Origin: Macrobrachium rosenbergii
Taxonomy: Eukaryota > Arthropoda > Malacostraca > Decapoda > Palaemonidae
Direction of reading: 5' to 3'
Length of the DNA stretch: 64,000 bases
Assembly: GCF_040412425.1 (NCBI RefSeq)
Contig: NC_089753.1
Location: 44,753,913 to 44,817,912, forward strand
Numbering within the stretch: the first letter of the stretch is position 1; every line of letters starts with the position of its first letter. Positions 49,501 through 61,790 of the stretch are shown here, one piece after another. A model generated the notes under the pieces. That model was not told where the DNA came from. It did not search any database and was given only the letters and a program-made list of their open reading frames with translations. A program made the translations under genes and the position numbers.

Positions 49501-51304
49501 TACTTTATATAAAATACCCATGAGGGTAGTAAAATTGACAATATAAATCATACAAAATATAATTAATGTATTAAATTTCACATGCATTGCAGCTTAATAT
49601 AAACTTCAAGGAACTAGGCAAAAATAACTTTTATTTACATGCATGTGTTAGTGCAACATACGTAAAGAATTAAGTAACAAAATATTCCTGATGAACTATT
49701 GTTGATGCTGTAACTCAAAGAATCTGAGGAATATAAAGGGCAAAATGTGCAGCAATATTAAAGTACTGTTATTTAAATAAGCATTATAGTTTAAATAAAA
49801 TTTATAATCAAGAGAAAAAAATAAATCAACATTCACTAAACCTTACCAAAGTACTATCTGTCTAAACTGCAGCTGTAGCAAGTTACCAGACCAAGAATGC
49901 AATTCCTTCCTTGAAACCTAAATTTTGATGAATCTAAAAAAAAATTACATTTCCATCTCATTCTTCATAAATAAAACATCACCTGGAAAAAGAGTATACA
50001 TTAGTGAATATATCATCCCACAACCTCGTTCTTAGTTAAGCTACTTAAAATCAACCCAGGTTACCAAAATAAAATATGTATTGCTATAATACTAAAATGC
50101 TCTATAAGTACAATTCACTTTTCAATAAATTTATTATAAAAACTGGGGAACAAGGATTGTGTAAATTGACCTACAGCAAATTTCTGTATTATTAAAAATA
50201 GCTATTGATAATGCTCAAAGCTGCATATATCAAGTTCTAAATTCCTGTAACATGTCAAAAATCTCAAACTTAATTCTCTTACTAGTTCAAAGCTTAAAAC
50301 AATTCATCATGTATGTTTTTCGGGATGGCCAGTAACATAATATCAATAAGAAGTGAGCAAGCACCAAACCAGATATGAAACAATGGAGTGATAGACCCGA
50401 TACTCAAATTATGCTTCAAGGAACTAAGCTCATTAGTTTGGGCATTTACTACTTAAAATCTTGCGTACATGTTATTCTGGAGTGACAGGGCATTTGTTTT
50501 TGGCAGATTCTAGTATGCAAACACAAAGAGTTCCCTGTGGCATCTGAAATCACAGTTTTAGCGATATACCAAGCATTTCATAATTCACATAATAAAATCT
50601 GTATACAGTATAATAGCTTATCTGTACATAGCAGTCTATGACAGTGATTATAGTTTTGCAAGTCTTAATTCTTCAATAATGGAGATAACTAATACACAAC
50701 TGTACATAAATTATGAAATAAAAGTTGTAAATAAGGTATGACACAGGGCTGTATTAGGATTTCAAAGTGATTATCAAGTATTTTTTACATGTACAATAGG
50801 TATTTGTTGACTAATGTTATACCTAGCAATTTCATGATTTACTAATGTGAAATTGAAAATAAATTTTATGTGTAATACAAGGTGTTTTGTATCTATTCCT
50901 GAAGCAGACAAAATTTCAAAGATTATTTTCTACAAAATACTGGAAAACTGGAATACCATTTCAAATATCACTTAGGAAATAAGTATAGCATTTTACAAAA
51001 AGCAATAAAGATTTGTGGCACAGTACTTAGCCAAATTCATTTTAAGGCCTTGAAAGCTTTAGTACTTTGAAAAACAAAACAAATGGTGCAAACTTTGACA
51101 TCCATACAATAAGGTTTCCCTCACTAAAAACTATAAAACTTCCATACCATGACATACAGTACAGAATATGAGAACTTAAGATATCACCAAGTTTCTAATT
51201 CAAATATTTTAAAATGCTAAAACCCATAATTTTGGAGTAAACAATATATTTACACCTAAGGAAGGTTAATCTAAGCTAAGTGTCAAAGTGACAGATTGCC
51301 ACAT
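43541..51304. other. 7.8-kb AT-rich stretch without gene or repeat
   Basis: No coding exon, microsatellite array or mobile element was recognised. It could include alternative 3' UTR of the MTMR6-type gene. Confidence 0.5.
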
Positions 51305-51645
51305 TACAGTAAGCCCCCGTATTCGGGGACTTACCTATTCGCGGATTTCTCTGTGGAACGTTTATACACATTATTCGCGGAAAATTCGCCCATTCACAGT
51401 ATTTTTCACTGAGAAATATTTACTAATAACTATATTTTCATATCATTTTCATAACTAAATGCACTTTTTGTGATAAAACTACTCAGGTATAAGCATTTTT
51501 AGAGTTTTTTTTTGTGTCTGAACTATCAAAATAGACAGTTCTAAGTGTTTTTAGATGGGTTTTAAGTATTCGTGGATTTTAGCTATTCGAGGGGGGGTGT
51601 GGTACGCATCCCCCACAAATATGGGAATATGGGGGGTTTACTGTA
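51305..51645. mobile_element. TA-flanked MITE, pogo/Tigger-like TIR
   Basis: TA-CAGTAAGCCCCCGTATTC at the left mirrors GAATATGGGGGGTTTACTG-TA at the right. About 337 bases, no coding capacity; internal sequence includes cgcggatttct and ttcgcggaaaa motifs. Confidence 0.75.
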
Positions 51646-53068
51646 TTATTATTATTACTCAGAAGATGAACCCTATTCATGTGGAAAAAAAAGCCCACAG
51701 TAGCCACTGACTATCTTCCAATTCTAAACTATGCCCCTCAGCAAGGTTGGTTATAATAATGTATATTATGCCCACTTGGGCTTTTGGTCAAAATGTAATA
51801 TGCTAAAGTGTAAGATAGTAACAGATTTGTTGTGGACCTCTGAACTTGGTCAATACACTATCCAACCATCTGAGATGCCTGGCAGCAAGGCTGTGTGCTA
51901 CCATTTGTGGTAAATTGCATGGTTTTATGAAAAGTATTCATGTATGGTAAAACTGCATGCTTGTATTAAGTTATAAAACCACTATCTTATTGGAAAGCTG
52001 TACCACATTTTTTGAGGGCCACATTGACCTCTATAGATTTTATGAGAGATGAAAGCACATTATTCCAGATAAATGAAGATTGCCCTTCTAGTGGAAGTCA
52101 AGCCCCCTTTTTCACCTGTCTACCGTCTGCTTTTTCTTCTTCCCCCTTTTCTCACCTCATTCTATGCTCCACTTCCAATATATTGTTTTCCCACATAACT
52201 ATTCCTTATGACTGTTCGTTTCTAATTTTTCCATCCTACAATATGTTTTCAGTAATGTACCTCTTGCTTGCAATAATTTCTTGGTTGTTTGATATCACAC
52301 TGTCTAAAAACAGCCATGTTCTGAGCTGCCACAAAGCTGGCTGTTATCAACAACTTTATGACATACTATACTTTCTGGGTACAGGGTTAGACTTCCCAGT
52401 TTTCTCTCCACATTAGTCTAATGTACATACAATTTTAATCTGCCTTCTACTCTTTCATGAACTGGTTTATGATTTAATACTAGTGCGGCAATAAATGAAA
52501 GAATAATAAAATTTAATGTGGCTTTATTAAGGGGTAACACATGAGTTCTCAGTTTACTCATGATAATCAGTAATGCCACAAAAACAAAATGATTTTCAGA
52601 AGGGTAATTACTTGCAGTGACAGATGTGCCACAGCCAACTGGCAAGAGGAGACAAGACGAGACCTCCTAGGACACATAAAAACTTGGGAAATTACATTTC
52701 CTAGATGTAATGGAAGATACAGCTTAAGAGAAAGAAATAAAGAGGAGAAGCATTTCTCAAAGGATGAATCAGCCACAATGAAGGAATGAATGCATGCAAG
52801 GCAAACAATGAAAACATTCCAAGTTTCCTGCAGATGAAGGGAAAGCCAAAGCTTCCCTTCCCATAAGGGAAACTATTACCCATAACTATCCCTTGAAAGC
52901 AGAGTCCCCTAGATCCTTCAAGGGGCAGCAAAACTATCCTAAGAATTTAAGAAAGGAGAGTAAACAAACATGTGAATGCTTCTTTCCTGCAAGTAACGAG
53001 AACATAAAAGCATCGGAAAGATGGCAAAATTTAACTGCAGTGCTTCACCTCTGAAACTACCTCTAGGG

Positions 53069-53373
53069 CAGTTGTTCTCACATTTTTGGCCCATGCACCC
53101 TTTCACCATAATTCAGGATGTCATTCCCCCATCCCCCTCCCCTGCTTTCCAAAACCATCTGCCTCAAAAAGGTGCATTCCAAATAATATGCAACAAAATA
53201 CTACCACAAACACACGAGCTAGTGGAGAAAAAGCCCAGTGTGACCTCTCAGTAGTGCGGACCGAAGCACACTGCATTTTTTGTGGTCCTAGAGCCAGTTT
53301 GAGCCTGCCAATCTGTGGTCACAATTCCCCCTCATCTGAAGCTCTGAAATTCTTCTCTGGTTGAGAACCACTG
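53069..53373. mobile_element. hAT-like MITE
   Basis: CAGTTGTTCTCA at the left and the complement of CAGTGGTTCTCAACC at the right form short hAT-type TIRs. The flanking 8-mers (ctctaggg, cataggct) are not clear duplicates, so the copy is old or the ends are misplaced. Confidence 0.55.
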
Positions 53374-56204
53374 CATAGGCTCTTGAGAGTTTCAGTTTGA
53401 AGAAAAAGGGAGTGTATATTAATGGAATCTTAAAGGAATAGCAAACAATGCACCTCCCTGGGCTCCATACATAAACTCCCTTTCAGATCAAAACCAAGAG
53501 AGATCCTACCCAGCCTGATTAAGCTAATCAGTGGAGAAGAGACAAGACAGAATTATTGAGAGGATAAGATTCCTCCTCAAATTCTGAAAAGTAGCATAAG
53601 CATTGGGAGGAGTAGGTTAGGTTTGGATAAGGACTCCACCCTCCTCTGTCTCTTGTACTTTTGTAATCTTCTCTTCACCCCAACCCCCCAATTCTTCCCC
53701 TCTGCTTTTTGATTCAAGGCTCAGAAGGATTGGGTAAGATACATGAGTCCTAGGGATAAAAGGGACCTTAACTCCTGTCAAAGGTATACTGACTGTGCTT
53801 TGATAACCTGAGCACAGAGACAGACATGAAAAATCCTTGCTTTCCAGAAAGAGTAGGAAGGAGTCAAGGACTGAACTGCGTTGAAAACTTTGGGAGCTTG
53901 TCAGAAGTCAGTGTAGGTGCAAATCAATATTGGTTATCCTTCCAGTCTAGTGGCACAAGGAGCAGGTCAAAGAGAGAATGGAGAAACAGTATTCCATTGT
54001 TTAAGTCTGTATCTTCTCAGGAGGATTTACCACCAGCTACTCAGAGAAAGGAATCTCTTAAGATTAACACAAGATGGAAAATCCAACTAGAGTTATGGGA
54101 ATGGGTGTTTCAAGCTAGTCAGGGTCTATAAATCCAACAGAAACCTAATGTCTCATATGTCTATACTGTACTATACTCTATCAGGAACCGTTACAATCTT
54201 ATAACCAAGATACCCTGTCTTCAGAAGGAATGCAAGAAAAAGAAGACTCCCCATGGGCAGACTTCCTAATGCATATCCTAAAGGGAAACACAGTCATTCC
54301 TCAAGTACAAGAGTTGCTGCTTGGAAGGCAGAGTCCTTTCCTGAGAGGGAGATGGAACAGTGGCAGGCTGCTATGAAAGCTGTCCCAGCACAGGTAAATT
54401 TTGTCCCTGAAGATGGCATAGCTTGACAGGACAATGGAACTGCCAACCATGGAAGGCTTCTTAGTACTGGACACCAGCAACACTGGATATTCATGGCATC
54501 AGGTAAGGAGAATGTGACAAATTAATCAGTCTGTCATGGGTACTGGCAATGAAAAAGCCTATACCCTAGTTGGAAAGAATGCTGCCATGTGCAGTCTCTG
54601 CCAAGCACAGGTGGAAGGGAGATATAGCAAGAGAATTTACTGTCTACTGGAAAATCAACCACAAATACCTGACCACGACAGAAAACCTTTACTGGCCACA
54701 GAAACATAGCAAGTAAATGATCAGCCCCATAGCAGTAGCTCCCTATCTGGAACTGTACTGGACAGGGGACAAGATAATTGTGCATACAATTCACACACAG
54801 TGTCAAGATTGATACAAGCAGCACCATATACAAGTGGTGTCCTGATATCTTTACAGAGAATTATCTACAGAGTGTAACTAAGAAAGACCTTACACCACAA
54901 TTCCATAGCCTGGATTTTTGTATCAAAGGCAACGGTATCTAAAAACACAATGGTTCATGCAGGAACCTATCCAAAGAGCACTTCTTCTTGAATGGAACCA
55001 TTCAAGTGCTTGCTAAGATCATCAGAGCTGCTGCTGTATTTTTCATAGAGCTGATGGGTGGTGCCCACCATTAACTTGCCTGCCACCAATTCAACAATTT
55101 ATCATCAAAATTTCAACAACAGTCCTCAACTAATATCCTCAACTAATACCCTGTATATACTTCTACAAAAAAAGGCATGTCTCTATTCTTGTAGAAAAAA
55201 TGCTTCTTCCTGACAGCTATTTATGCAATTCTGAAATACAGTACATGGTTAGCCAGTGAGAAACAAATCCTTTAAACTTAGGTCATATTGGGGTGATGGG
55301 AACAGGGGCAGTCCCAAGTCAGGGTAGGACTTGGTGGGCATTAGGAAAATTTTTCACTAACTTTTGTTTTCCTCATCAAAAAAAAAAAAACCCTTTTTCC
55401 CACTGGGGTCCCACTATTGTTATCTATAAGGGATGTTGTAAAGGTTTAACTGGCCTTTTCAGGTAAAAATTACTACAATTATAAACTTTGGCAGTAGCAC
55501 ATCAGAAATCCAGTGTATTTGTAAATATTAGACAACATAATGAAAGTTGGAACAAAAATTCAGAAACTTTCCTTTGTTACCCTTAAAATGTTGTATTTCA
55601 ACTCATGGCATAGAGAGAACCTCCTAAAACCTGTTATTCTATACAGCAGCTTTACATATTACTACATATTATTAAAGGCAAGGCAAAATCTACTACTTGA
55701 CCTAACCTAGGTGACCACTTGTATCTGGTAACACCATGGTACACTACTTTAACTACTTGCCAACACTGAATTTAACATCAGAAATGGTAGAATAATGGTC
55801 ATTTTGACATATTTGTAACCCATAGGTAAAATAGGCAGCACAACGTGAATAGGTCAAGTATTTACTGTACTGACAAAAATATGAAAGCTTGCTTCATTTT
55901 ATTAGTCCTCTGTTACAGTTCTGAAAGTGTTCCATTTCACAGGGTTTCTGGCATGGGAGATGACAGGCACTTGTCACATCATGCACTATTCATTAGCGCT
56001 TTATTGTTACATAATGATGTCATACAGTTTTCACACACTTAGAACCTCATTATTACTGAAGGCACAGTACCTGGATGATTGGGCTCATCCCAGCTTTCAA
56101 CACAAGATACAGTACATTATATTCTGTTTAACAAATACTGCCTTATGTGTAAGAAATGGCAATGGTGAGGGCACAAACTTTGCTTATTTTATATCCAATA
56201 GTAA
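53374..56204. other. Intergenic stretch with broken open frames
   Basis: Open pieces at 53826-54131 and 54534-54833 (-) lack recognisable motifs. Purine-rich composition suggests old mobile-element debris, unproven. Confidence 0.35.
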
Positions 56205-56207
56205 AAT

Positions 56208-56440
56208 GAAGTTTTCATAATAAAACTAATATTGTAATCCTTGCCTGAACACCTGAACTAGCCCTGGTTACCCACCAGCCCAAACTATATCTCCGTAACT
56301 TTTACCCACTAATTGGGTAATTAACTGTCAGCGTTACCAACGCTTACAGGAAATCTTGTCAAGATGAGTTACCTGAAGCACCGTCGGCAGCGCTGCTGCA
56401 AGTCCCAGCTGCGCAAGGCCGGGTTCCCCAATTGCGTAAT
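56208..56440. repeat. ITR of DIRS element 2 (element 3' end)
   Basis: Inverted match to 59248-59456; both share aaatcttgtcaagatgagtt and acccactaattgggtaatta in opposite orientation. Confidence 0.9.
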
Positions 56441-56479
56441 TCACTAATCAAATTGAAGTGGGGAGGAGGGTGGGAATCA

Positions 56480-56580
56480 TTCAGGTGTTCAGGCAAGTAT
56501 TACAATATTAGTTTTATTATGAAAACTTCATATTGCAATACTGTACACTCCCTGGACACCTGAATTAGCCTGATTAACAA
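56480..56580. repeat. Internal complementary region of DIRS element 2
   Basis: Bases 56486-56527 pair with 56205-56254 (one mismatch region). Bases 56530-56575 pair with 59418-59456 at the far end of the element. Confidence 0.85.
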
Positions 56581-56766
56581 AATTTTAAGGAGGTGGGATA
56601 AATCTAATTTCAGCCTGACCTGCCACACAGGAAGGCAGGTAACTCATTATTCACCTACTCTGCCTATATGCATGTATTCTCACCTGGTTCAGCAGCACCC
56701 TAACACCTGCAGAAGGGTTACCGCGACCCTATAAAAGCCCTTCCGAATAGGAAACAAGGCTGAATC

Positions 56767-58920
56767 CTACTTACCTGATCCTATCACTACTGCCAACCTA
56801 TTGTCAGCGTCTCTCAAAGCCTGCTCGACCCTGCCAAACCAGACTAGATTCTTTGGTGACTGTGTTACCACCGGCTTTGTTGCATAAAACGACTCGAACA
56901 TTGCTTGGTTATGCTGTATTGGTTCCTCCAGAGCCTTGGATTGTGGATACAGCAAGTGGATAAAGTCCAACATCCATCTGTATTCAGACTCATTGGCCGA
57001 AGGAAAACTAGCTTCCGGTATCTGATCCCCTTCTTCACAGGAACAGTCTTTGTCGAATTGGTCCGACTGAGCTGATACCAGAAATGAGACAGGCTGACCC
57101 CTAACAGACGTTGAACCTGATGATCCAGAACACGACACCCCTGGGTGCGCAATACGGACACCTGATGAATCAGTCCTGAACATACTGGGAGTCACCAAAA
57201 TAGGTTGTGCAAAACCCGCACCCTCCAAAGATGATAACGCAACACCTGGGTCAGTCACACCTGGGTGGACAACGCCCACTCCTGAGAGCGGAGAGACCGC
57301 AACACCCGCACCATGCAAACCCAGATGTAGCAGGGTCGCATGAGACTGGGGATCCTGAACAGAAGGCCCCTACTTAAAGAAGAGGGAAATGGTCCCTGAT
57401 TACCCGAAATCAAACCTGAACCTACATAGACCACCTTAGCCAGAGGGACAGAGGAACCTGTTGGAAAAGTTGAAAAAGGAGGAACCGAAGGAAGAAGAAA
57501 GGAAGATGCCACACTCGGAGTTACTACCAGAGCTCCTGTCGACGATGTTGGGCAGGTAGAGAATGTTCCAACTGGCCCCGAACTCAAAAGGGTTTCAAAG
57601 GGAAGATTACGAGGTACCGAACCCAAAGAAACAGGAGAAGACAAAACACCGGACATCTTAGGTACTGGGGGAATTGCGGATACTACTGGAACCGCAGAAT
57701 TAAACACTGCTGCAGGTGCACCGCCAGCTGCCGCAGCAACTAGATCAGAAGCCTGTGATGGTACAAGATTTGCTGCAGATGGCACTGAAGACAAACCCAC
57801 TAATGGCATAGATGCCAGATGAGCTACTAAAGCACCCGGATGTTCCCCGAAAGGCGGCTAGAGAGGGAAGGTTAAGAAAGAGTAGCGGAAGAAAGGTTTG
57901 GAAGCTGTAGAGGATAGGGAGAAATCTGAGGTTACAGAAGAGGCCATAGATTTTAGAGAAAGATTTCAGTCCTCCCTGATAAGAACATCTCCGGGAAATA
58001 CATGATTCCAGTCCTCCTTCATTACATGATCATGGATATTCGAATACCCTAAGTTAAAACACTGTCTGACCAATGACCTATACCCTTTAGAGAGACCCAG
58101 TAAATTAGCATTATATTCTGCTACATTTAATGTCCTATCAAATGAACCATCACCAACCATTGAAAATTTATCCCAAGAAGGAAAAGGAACTCTCAAAGAG
58201 AAAGGGAAATCCTCCGACCTTTCTGAACCTGACAAACTTATTGCTAAATCTACATCCTCTTCAACTAATTTAGCAACATTTTGTTGCAAGGAGACTGCAG
58301 CCAGAAAAAGAACCCTGCTGGATCTAACAAGAGATCCTGGAGCCTTAACTACACTTGTCCCCAAAAATGACTGCACCTTCAGCTTCTCTCCTGCACTCTT
58401 TGCTACCTCACTATCCTTATTCGTCAGTGTCAATCCTATCTCTAGATTTACCTCTGGACTTACACTATCTGAAGAAAGGGGGAAATTTACTGCTAACACT
58501 GCCTGCTCTGTGCCAGTGGGGGGGAGCAGATCCTACCTTTGAGGTTTGCGGTTCTCCATGACCCCCGGCACCCATTAGGGCTGGTTCTGGAACAGGCAGG
58601 GGAGCTGAAAAAGAATGGTTAGTTTCTGTTTCCCTAATACCTATGTTTTCTTCTTTGAATTCTGATAACTTAGTCATAAAACTAGAAAATAAATTTGTCA
58701 TGCTAGCTCATAATTTATCTTCCAACTTCCTGAATAACTCCCATTCTATAGCTTCTTTATCTAAACTCTGGGTTTCTACAGCTGGTTCTCTGCATTTGCT
58801 CTTGGAAGCTAGCTGATCTTTTGACCATGACCTACATTCGTCACATCTCAAAGTTAAGCTACATTGCACCTTCCTACAAGCTACACAAACTGAATGTCTA
58901 TCGTGCTTAAGGGTACTCAT
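56767..58920 (-). pseudogene. Gag-like region of DIRS element 2 (broken)
   Basis: It starts at 58920 with MSTLKHDRHSVCVACRK and continues to RCDECRSWSKDQ, a Cys/Trp motif similar to the gag of element 1. An in-frame stop at 58708, a frame change near 58490, another stop at 57966 and a frame change near 57300 break it into five open pieces. The middle piece (57966-58499) contains a conserved-looking hydrophobic/charged domain ending KEDWNHVFPGD. The downstream pieces are Ser/Pro/Val/Gly-rich with GVxxxHPGVTDPGV-like repeats. At about 2.1 kb it is long for a gag-like ORF. No enzyme motif is seen. The product would presumably package or bind the element RNA. Confidence 0.65.
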
Positions 58921-59247
58921 CCTCCGTTTGCAAGCTGTGCACGATCAGTGAGTTGCAGCGTCTCCAGCAGTTGCGGTGTCAGTCGCAGCAGTTGTAGCCG
59001 AGGTTGAAGCAGTTGCTATCCAGGGGGGCATCTTTTTATCCAATCTATCCACCGCGAGTCCAAAACGAGCCAGAGTCCTGACAGGAGAGAAAAAATCCAA
59101 TGCCAGGTGACAGAACAATCCAGGAGAAAAAGGCGAAAACCAGTCCAAGTCATTATCCAATATCAATAAAGTCAGTATACAGGGATAGGGCAATAACCAA
59201 AAGTTCACCTGAAGCAGGAAACATCCAGGCAGCAAGGCAAACAGAAA

Positions 59248-59456
59248 GCAATTGGGGAACCTGGCCTCGCGTGGCTGGGACTTGCAGCAACCGCTGCCAA
59301 CGGTGCTTCAGGTAACTCATCTTGACAAGATTTCCTCTAAGCATTGGTAATGCTGACAGTTAATTACCCAATTAGTGGGTAAAAGTTATGAGGATATAGT
59401 TCAGGCTGGTGGGTAACCAGGGCTAATTCAAGTGTTCAGGGAGTGTATTGCAATAT
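59248..59456. repeat. ITR of DIRS element 2 (element 5' end)
   Basis: Inverted copy of 56208-56440; the ends carry cattgcaata-type sequence also found in the ICR. Confidence 0.9.
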
Positions 59457-59460
59457 GGCT

Positions 59461-60439
59461 TTTTTCTTCAATTTGGAAGTGGCATTAATCCCCTCCACTC
59501 ATTAATGCCTTTCCTCAACTAATGCCCCTCCCGAAACTGAATTACTAGGAGAGATACAAGCAATAGCTCCTAATCTTAAAGGTAAGGAATACACTACGTA
59601 TGTGCAAATCTTTAAGGGGGAGACAGAGGTACACCTTCACAATTTATGGCCCAGTGTACAGCAGTAGTTTGTTAAATTTTGGTGTATTTCACTTAATGGT
59701 TTATGACGGGTAAGGTTAGTATACAGGCCAATATTCTACCATAGGACTTATGGCCCTATGTAAAGGACCTGGACCCAGTAAGCTGGGGTAGGTTAGGAAA
59801 ATTAAGAGTAAGATGCATCCCAGAAACTGGCTTCTGTGATGCCTTTGTCCTTTAAAATATGGTTAATGACTAATCAAGAATTTGGGCAATGCATTTTTAA
59901 GGCTGCTGATCTTGTGGTTTATATAACTGTGACCATTTCTGTTACTGCAGTTCTCTAATTTTTTGTTCTGCCTAGAAACCCTTGGTTTCCACTAAGGTCA
60001 TCCTATAATTGTCAAAAGTAAATGATTGAAAAAAGTGGTCTGCACTAACATTAATGGTCAGAAATACCTAAAGCATGTGATGAGTGTAAATAAAATATTA
60101 GTTCAAGAGCTTAGTCTAGGAATTAAAGTATTGGGGTACTATAAACTTTGGGGTTATAAGTATTGGTAAATTTTTACTTTAATACCAAACCACTCCCATG
60201 AGCAGTGCAGTTAGTACCAATTCCACAGATTTAATACTAAAACATAAACAAAAGCTGGTAAATGTCTTGATAACAGTCAATTTGTGATAAATTTCAGTAT
60301 AATTTTCATACTAAGCACATTAAGGCAGTGGCATAGCCAGGGTTTTTGACTGGAGGGGACCGAACAGCCAAGACGATTTTCGATACAGCACAAATTTTTG
60401 ATAATTTTATACATATATACATACACACACATATATACA

Positions 60440-60530
<91 letters not shown>

Positions 60531-61537
60531 TATATGTGTGAGTGTGTGTACAAGAAGAGTTGAATGAATGCCTGCAACCTCAAAAACAAATTTGGCCATT
60601 TTTTCAAGAAAAAATATTGACAATCTTGAAAAACTGCTTATAATTCTGTTATTAATACAGCTATTTACTGTCAATTGGATGGCCCCCACACCCTGGCTAC
60701 GCCACCAAATTAAGGAGACTTATGAGCAGAACATAAAATCACCAATTTCAAGTTGTGGTATTAAAGTAAAATAATACCCAAATTTCTTTTTCATCAAAGA
60801 TTGCCAAAAAAAAAAAAACTAATAGAGTAATCCTAACCTAACCTAACATTGGGCAATGCGCCTTGACTTCCCACCCCACAACCCGGTTCTGTAAAGACCT
60901 TAAATTTTCGGCTATTTCTGAAATAGTTTGTAACATGTCTGTACTTTATGGCTAAAGTACTATTTTCCTTACCAACAACTTGACGGATTTTTATTATTTC
61001 GCATTGCCAGAATTTATTACCCCCGACATACTAAGGCCTACTGTATCCTAGATTAACGGAACCTACGCAAATTGGACCTAATCCTCAGCACAATATACTA
61101 ACATCTATAGCCTATAAAAATGTAACATTCTATTACATCTGCAATATCCTTTCATCACTCGGCAAAGTAAAAAAAAAAAAAGTTGAATAAAACTAACCTT
61201 ACTGTTTACTAGTTAGGTTTTCACAAGATGGACACGCAGGACGAAGCGCTCTGATTGCTGTATATCTTGCCCACCCACCAGATTTACAACTAAACCAAAA
61301 TGGGTTACCTTACTTTAATGTACAATAATTATGAAATTTTTGCTGTTCTTATGTTACCAAATTGATGCTTGTATAATGATTATTGTACATAAGTATGTTA
61401 TGATTTCGTTGCATCAACCTAATTTCTCATCAGTATTTTTTTTTTACATAAATTCATTTTTACATTCTACTTTCCACGTTCATAAGAGAGCAGAGAACTC
61501 ACTGAATGGCGTCAAGCGTGAGTTTAAACAAATGTTT
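59461..61537. other. Intergenic region between DIRS element 2 and the GST 3' end
   Basis: Holds only the hAT-like MITE at 60326-60707 and a three-copy CCTAA run at about 60832-60846. Confidence 0.5.
60326..60707. mobile_element. hAT-like MITE with (TA)n core
   Basis: CAGTGGCATAGCCAGGG mirrors CCCTGGCTACGCCACCA. Flanking 8-mers cattaagg (60318-60325) and aattaagg (60708-60715) agree at 7 of 8 positions, the duplication size of hAT elements. A (TA)n tract at 60436-60522 fills the middle. Confidence 0.65.
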
Positions 61538-61543
61538 TTTATT
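61538..61543 (-). terminator. Polyadenylation signal AATAAA for the GST gene
   Basis: The complement reads AATAAA about 47-52 bases beyond the GST stop codon, a normal position for a compact 3' UTR. Confidence 0.55.
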
Positions 61544-61589
61544 GGATTAAAATGACCTAGAAAGAGATTAAAAAAAACATGATTTGAAA

Positions 61590-61790
61590 TCATTTATTTC
61601 CAAACTTTGCATATTTGTTGTTCAAGGGAGTTCTGAGAAACTCAGACGATGCCATGTATTCCTTGATGGTCGGAAGGTCCTCGAAACGAGTTAGGAAATC
61701 CTGCAAATTCCTGAATTCTGTCAAACAATGAGGATCCAGGTGAAGGTGTTGGTCAAGGACCTCGTAGACTAAAAAGTCTGCGTAGCTTAT
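61590..61790 (-). CDS. Glutathione S-transferase, mu class, last coding exon (5'-partial)
   Basis: On the minus strand, acceptor atatcttccag at 61791-61801 is followed by 66 codons and TGA (61590-61592). The peptide ISYADFLVYEVLDQH, then CLTEFRNLQDFLTRFEDLP, YMASSEFLRTPL and the final KYAKFGNK match the C-terminal helical domain of mu-class GSTs, including the class-typical Asn-Lys end. Cytosolic mu GSTs are about 220-residue dimers that conjugate glutathione to electrophiles; the glutathione-binding N-terminal domain is absent here, so its exons must lie at higher coordinates, probably beyond the window. No other exon was recognised up to 64,000. The Tyr-Ala-Asp of SYADF is the usual hydrophobic-core and capping region. 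The reading is confident at class level; the paralog cannot be named. The gene converges on the MTMR6-type gene. Confidence 0.9.
   Translation of the reverse strand: MSYADFLVYEVLDQHLHLDPHCLTEFRNLQDFLTRFEDLPTIKEYMASSEFLRTPLNNKYAKFGNK

Larger units (their letters stand above)
56205..59460 (-). mobile_element. Non-autonomous, gag-only DIRS-type element (element 2)
   Basis: On the minus strand: left ITR 59248-59456, gag-like region 58920-56767, internal complementary region 56575-56487, right ITR 56440-56208. ITRs agree over about 200 bases. The ICR joins a half complementary to one end (56205-56254) to a half complementary to the other (59418-59460). No RT, RNase H or recombinase motif lies inside the 3.3 kb. 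It must have depended on enzymes from a full-length relative. Its ITRs differ in sequence from those of element 1, so it belongs to another family. Confidence 0.85.

Noticed and set aside
60832..60846. Interstitial arthropod telomere repeat (CCTAA)3
   Set aside because: Three copies are too few to separate from chance.
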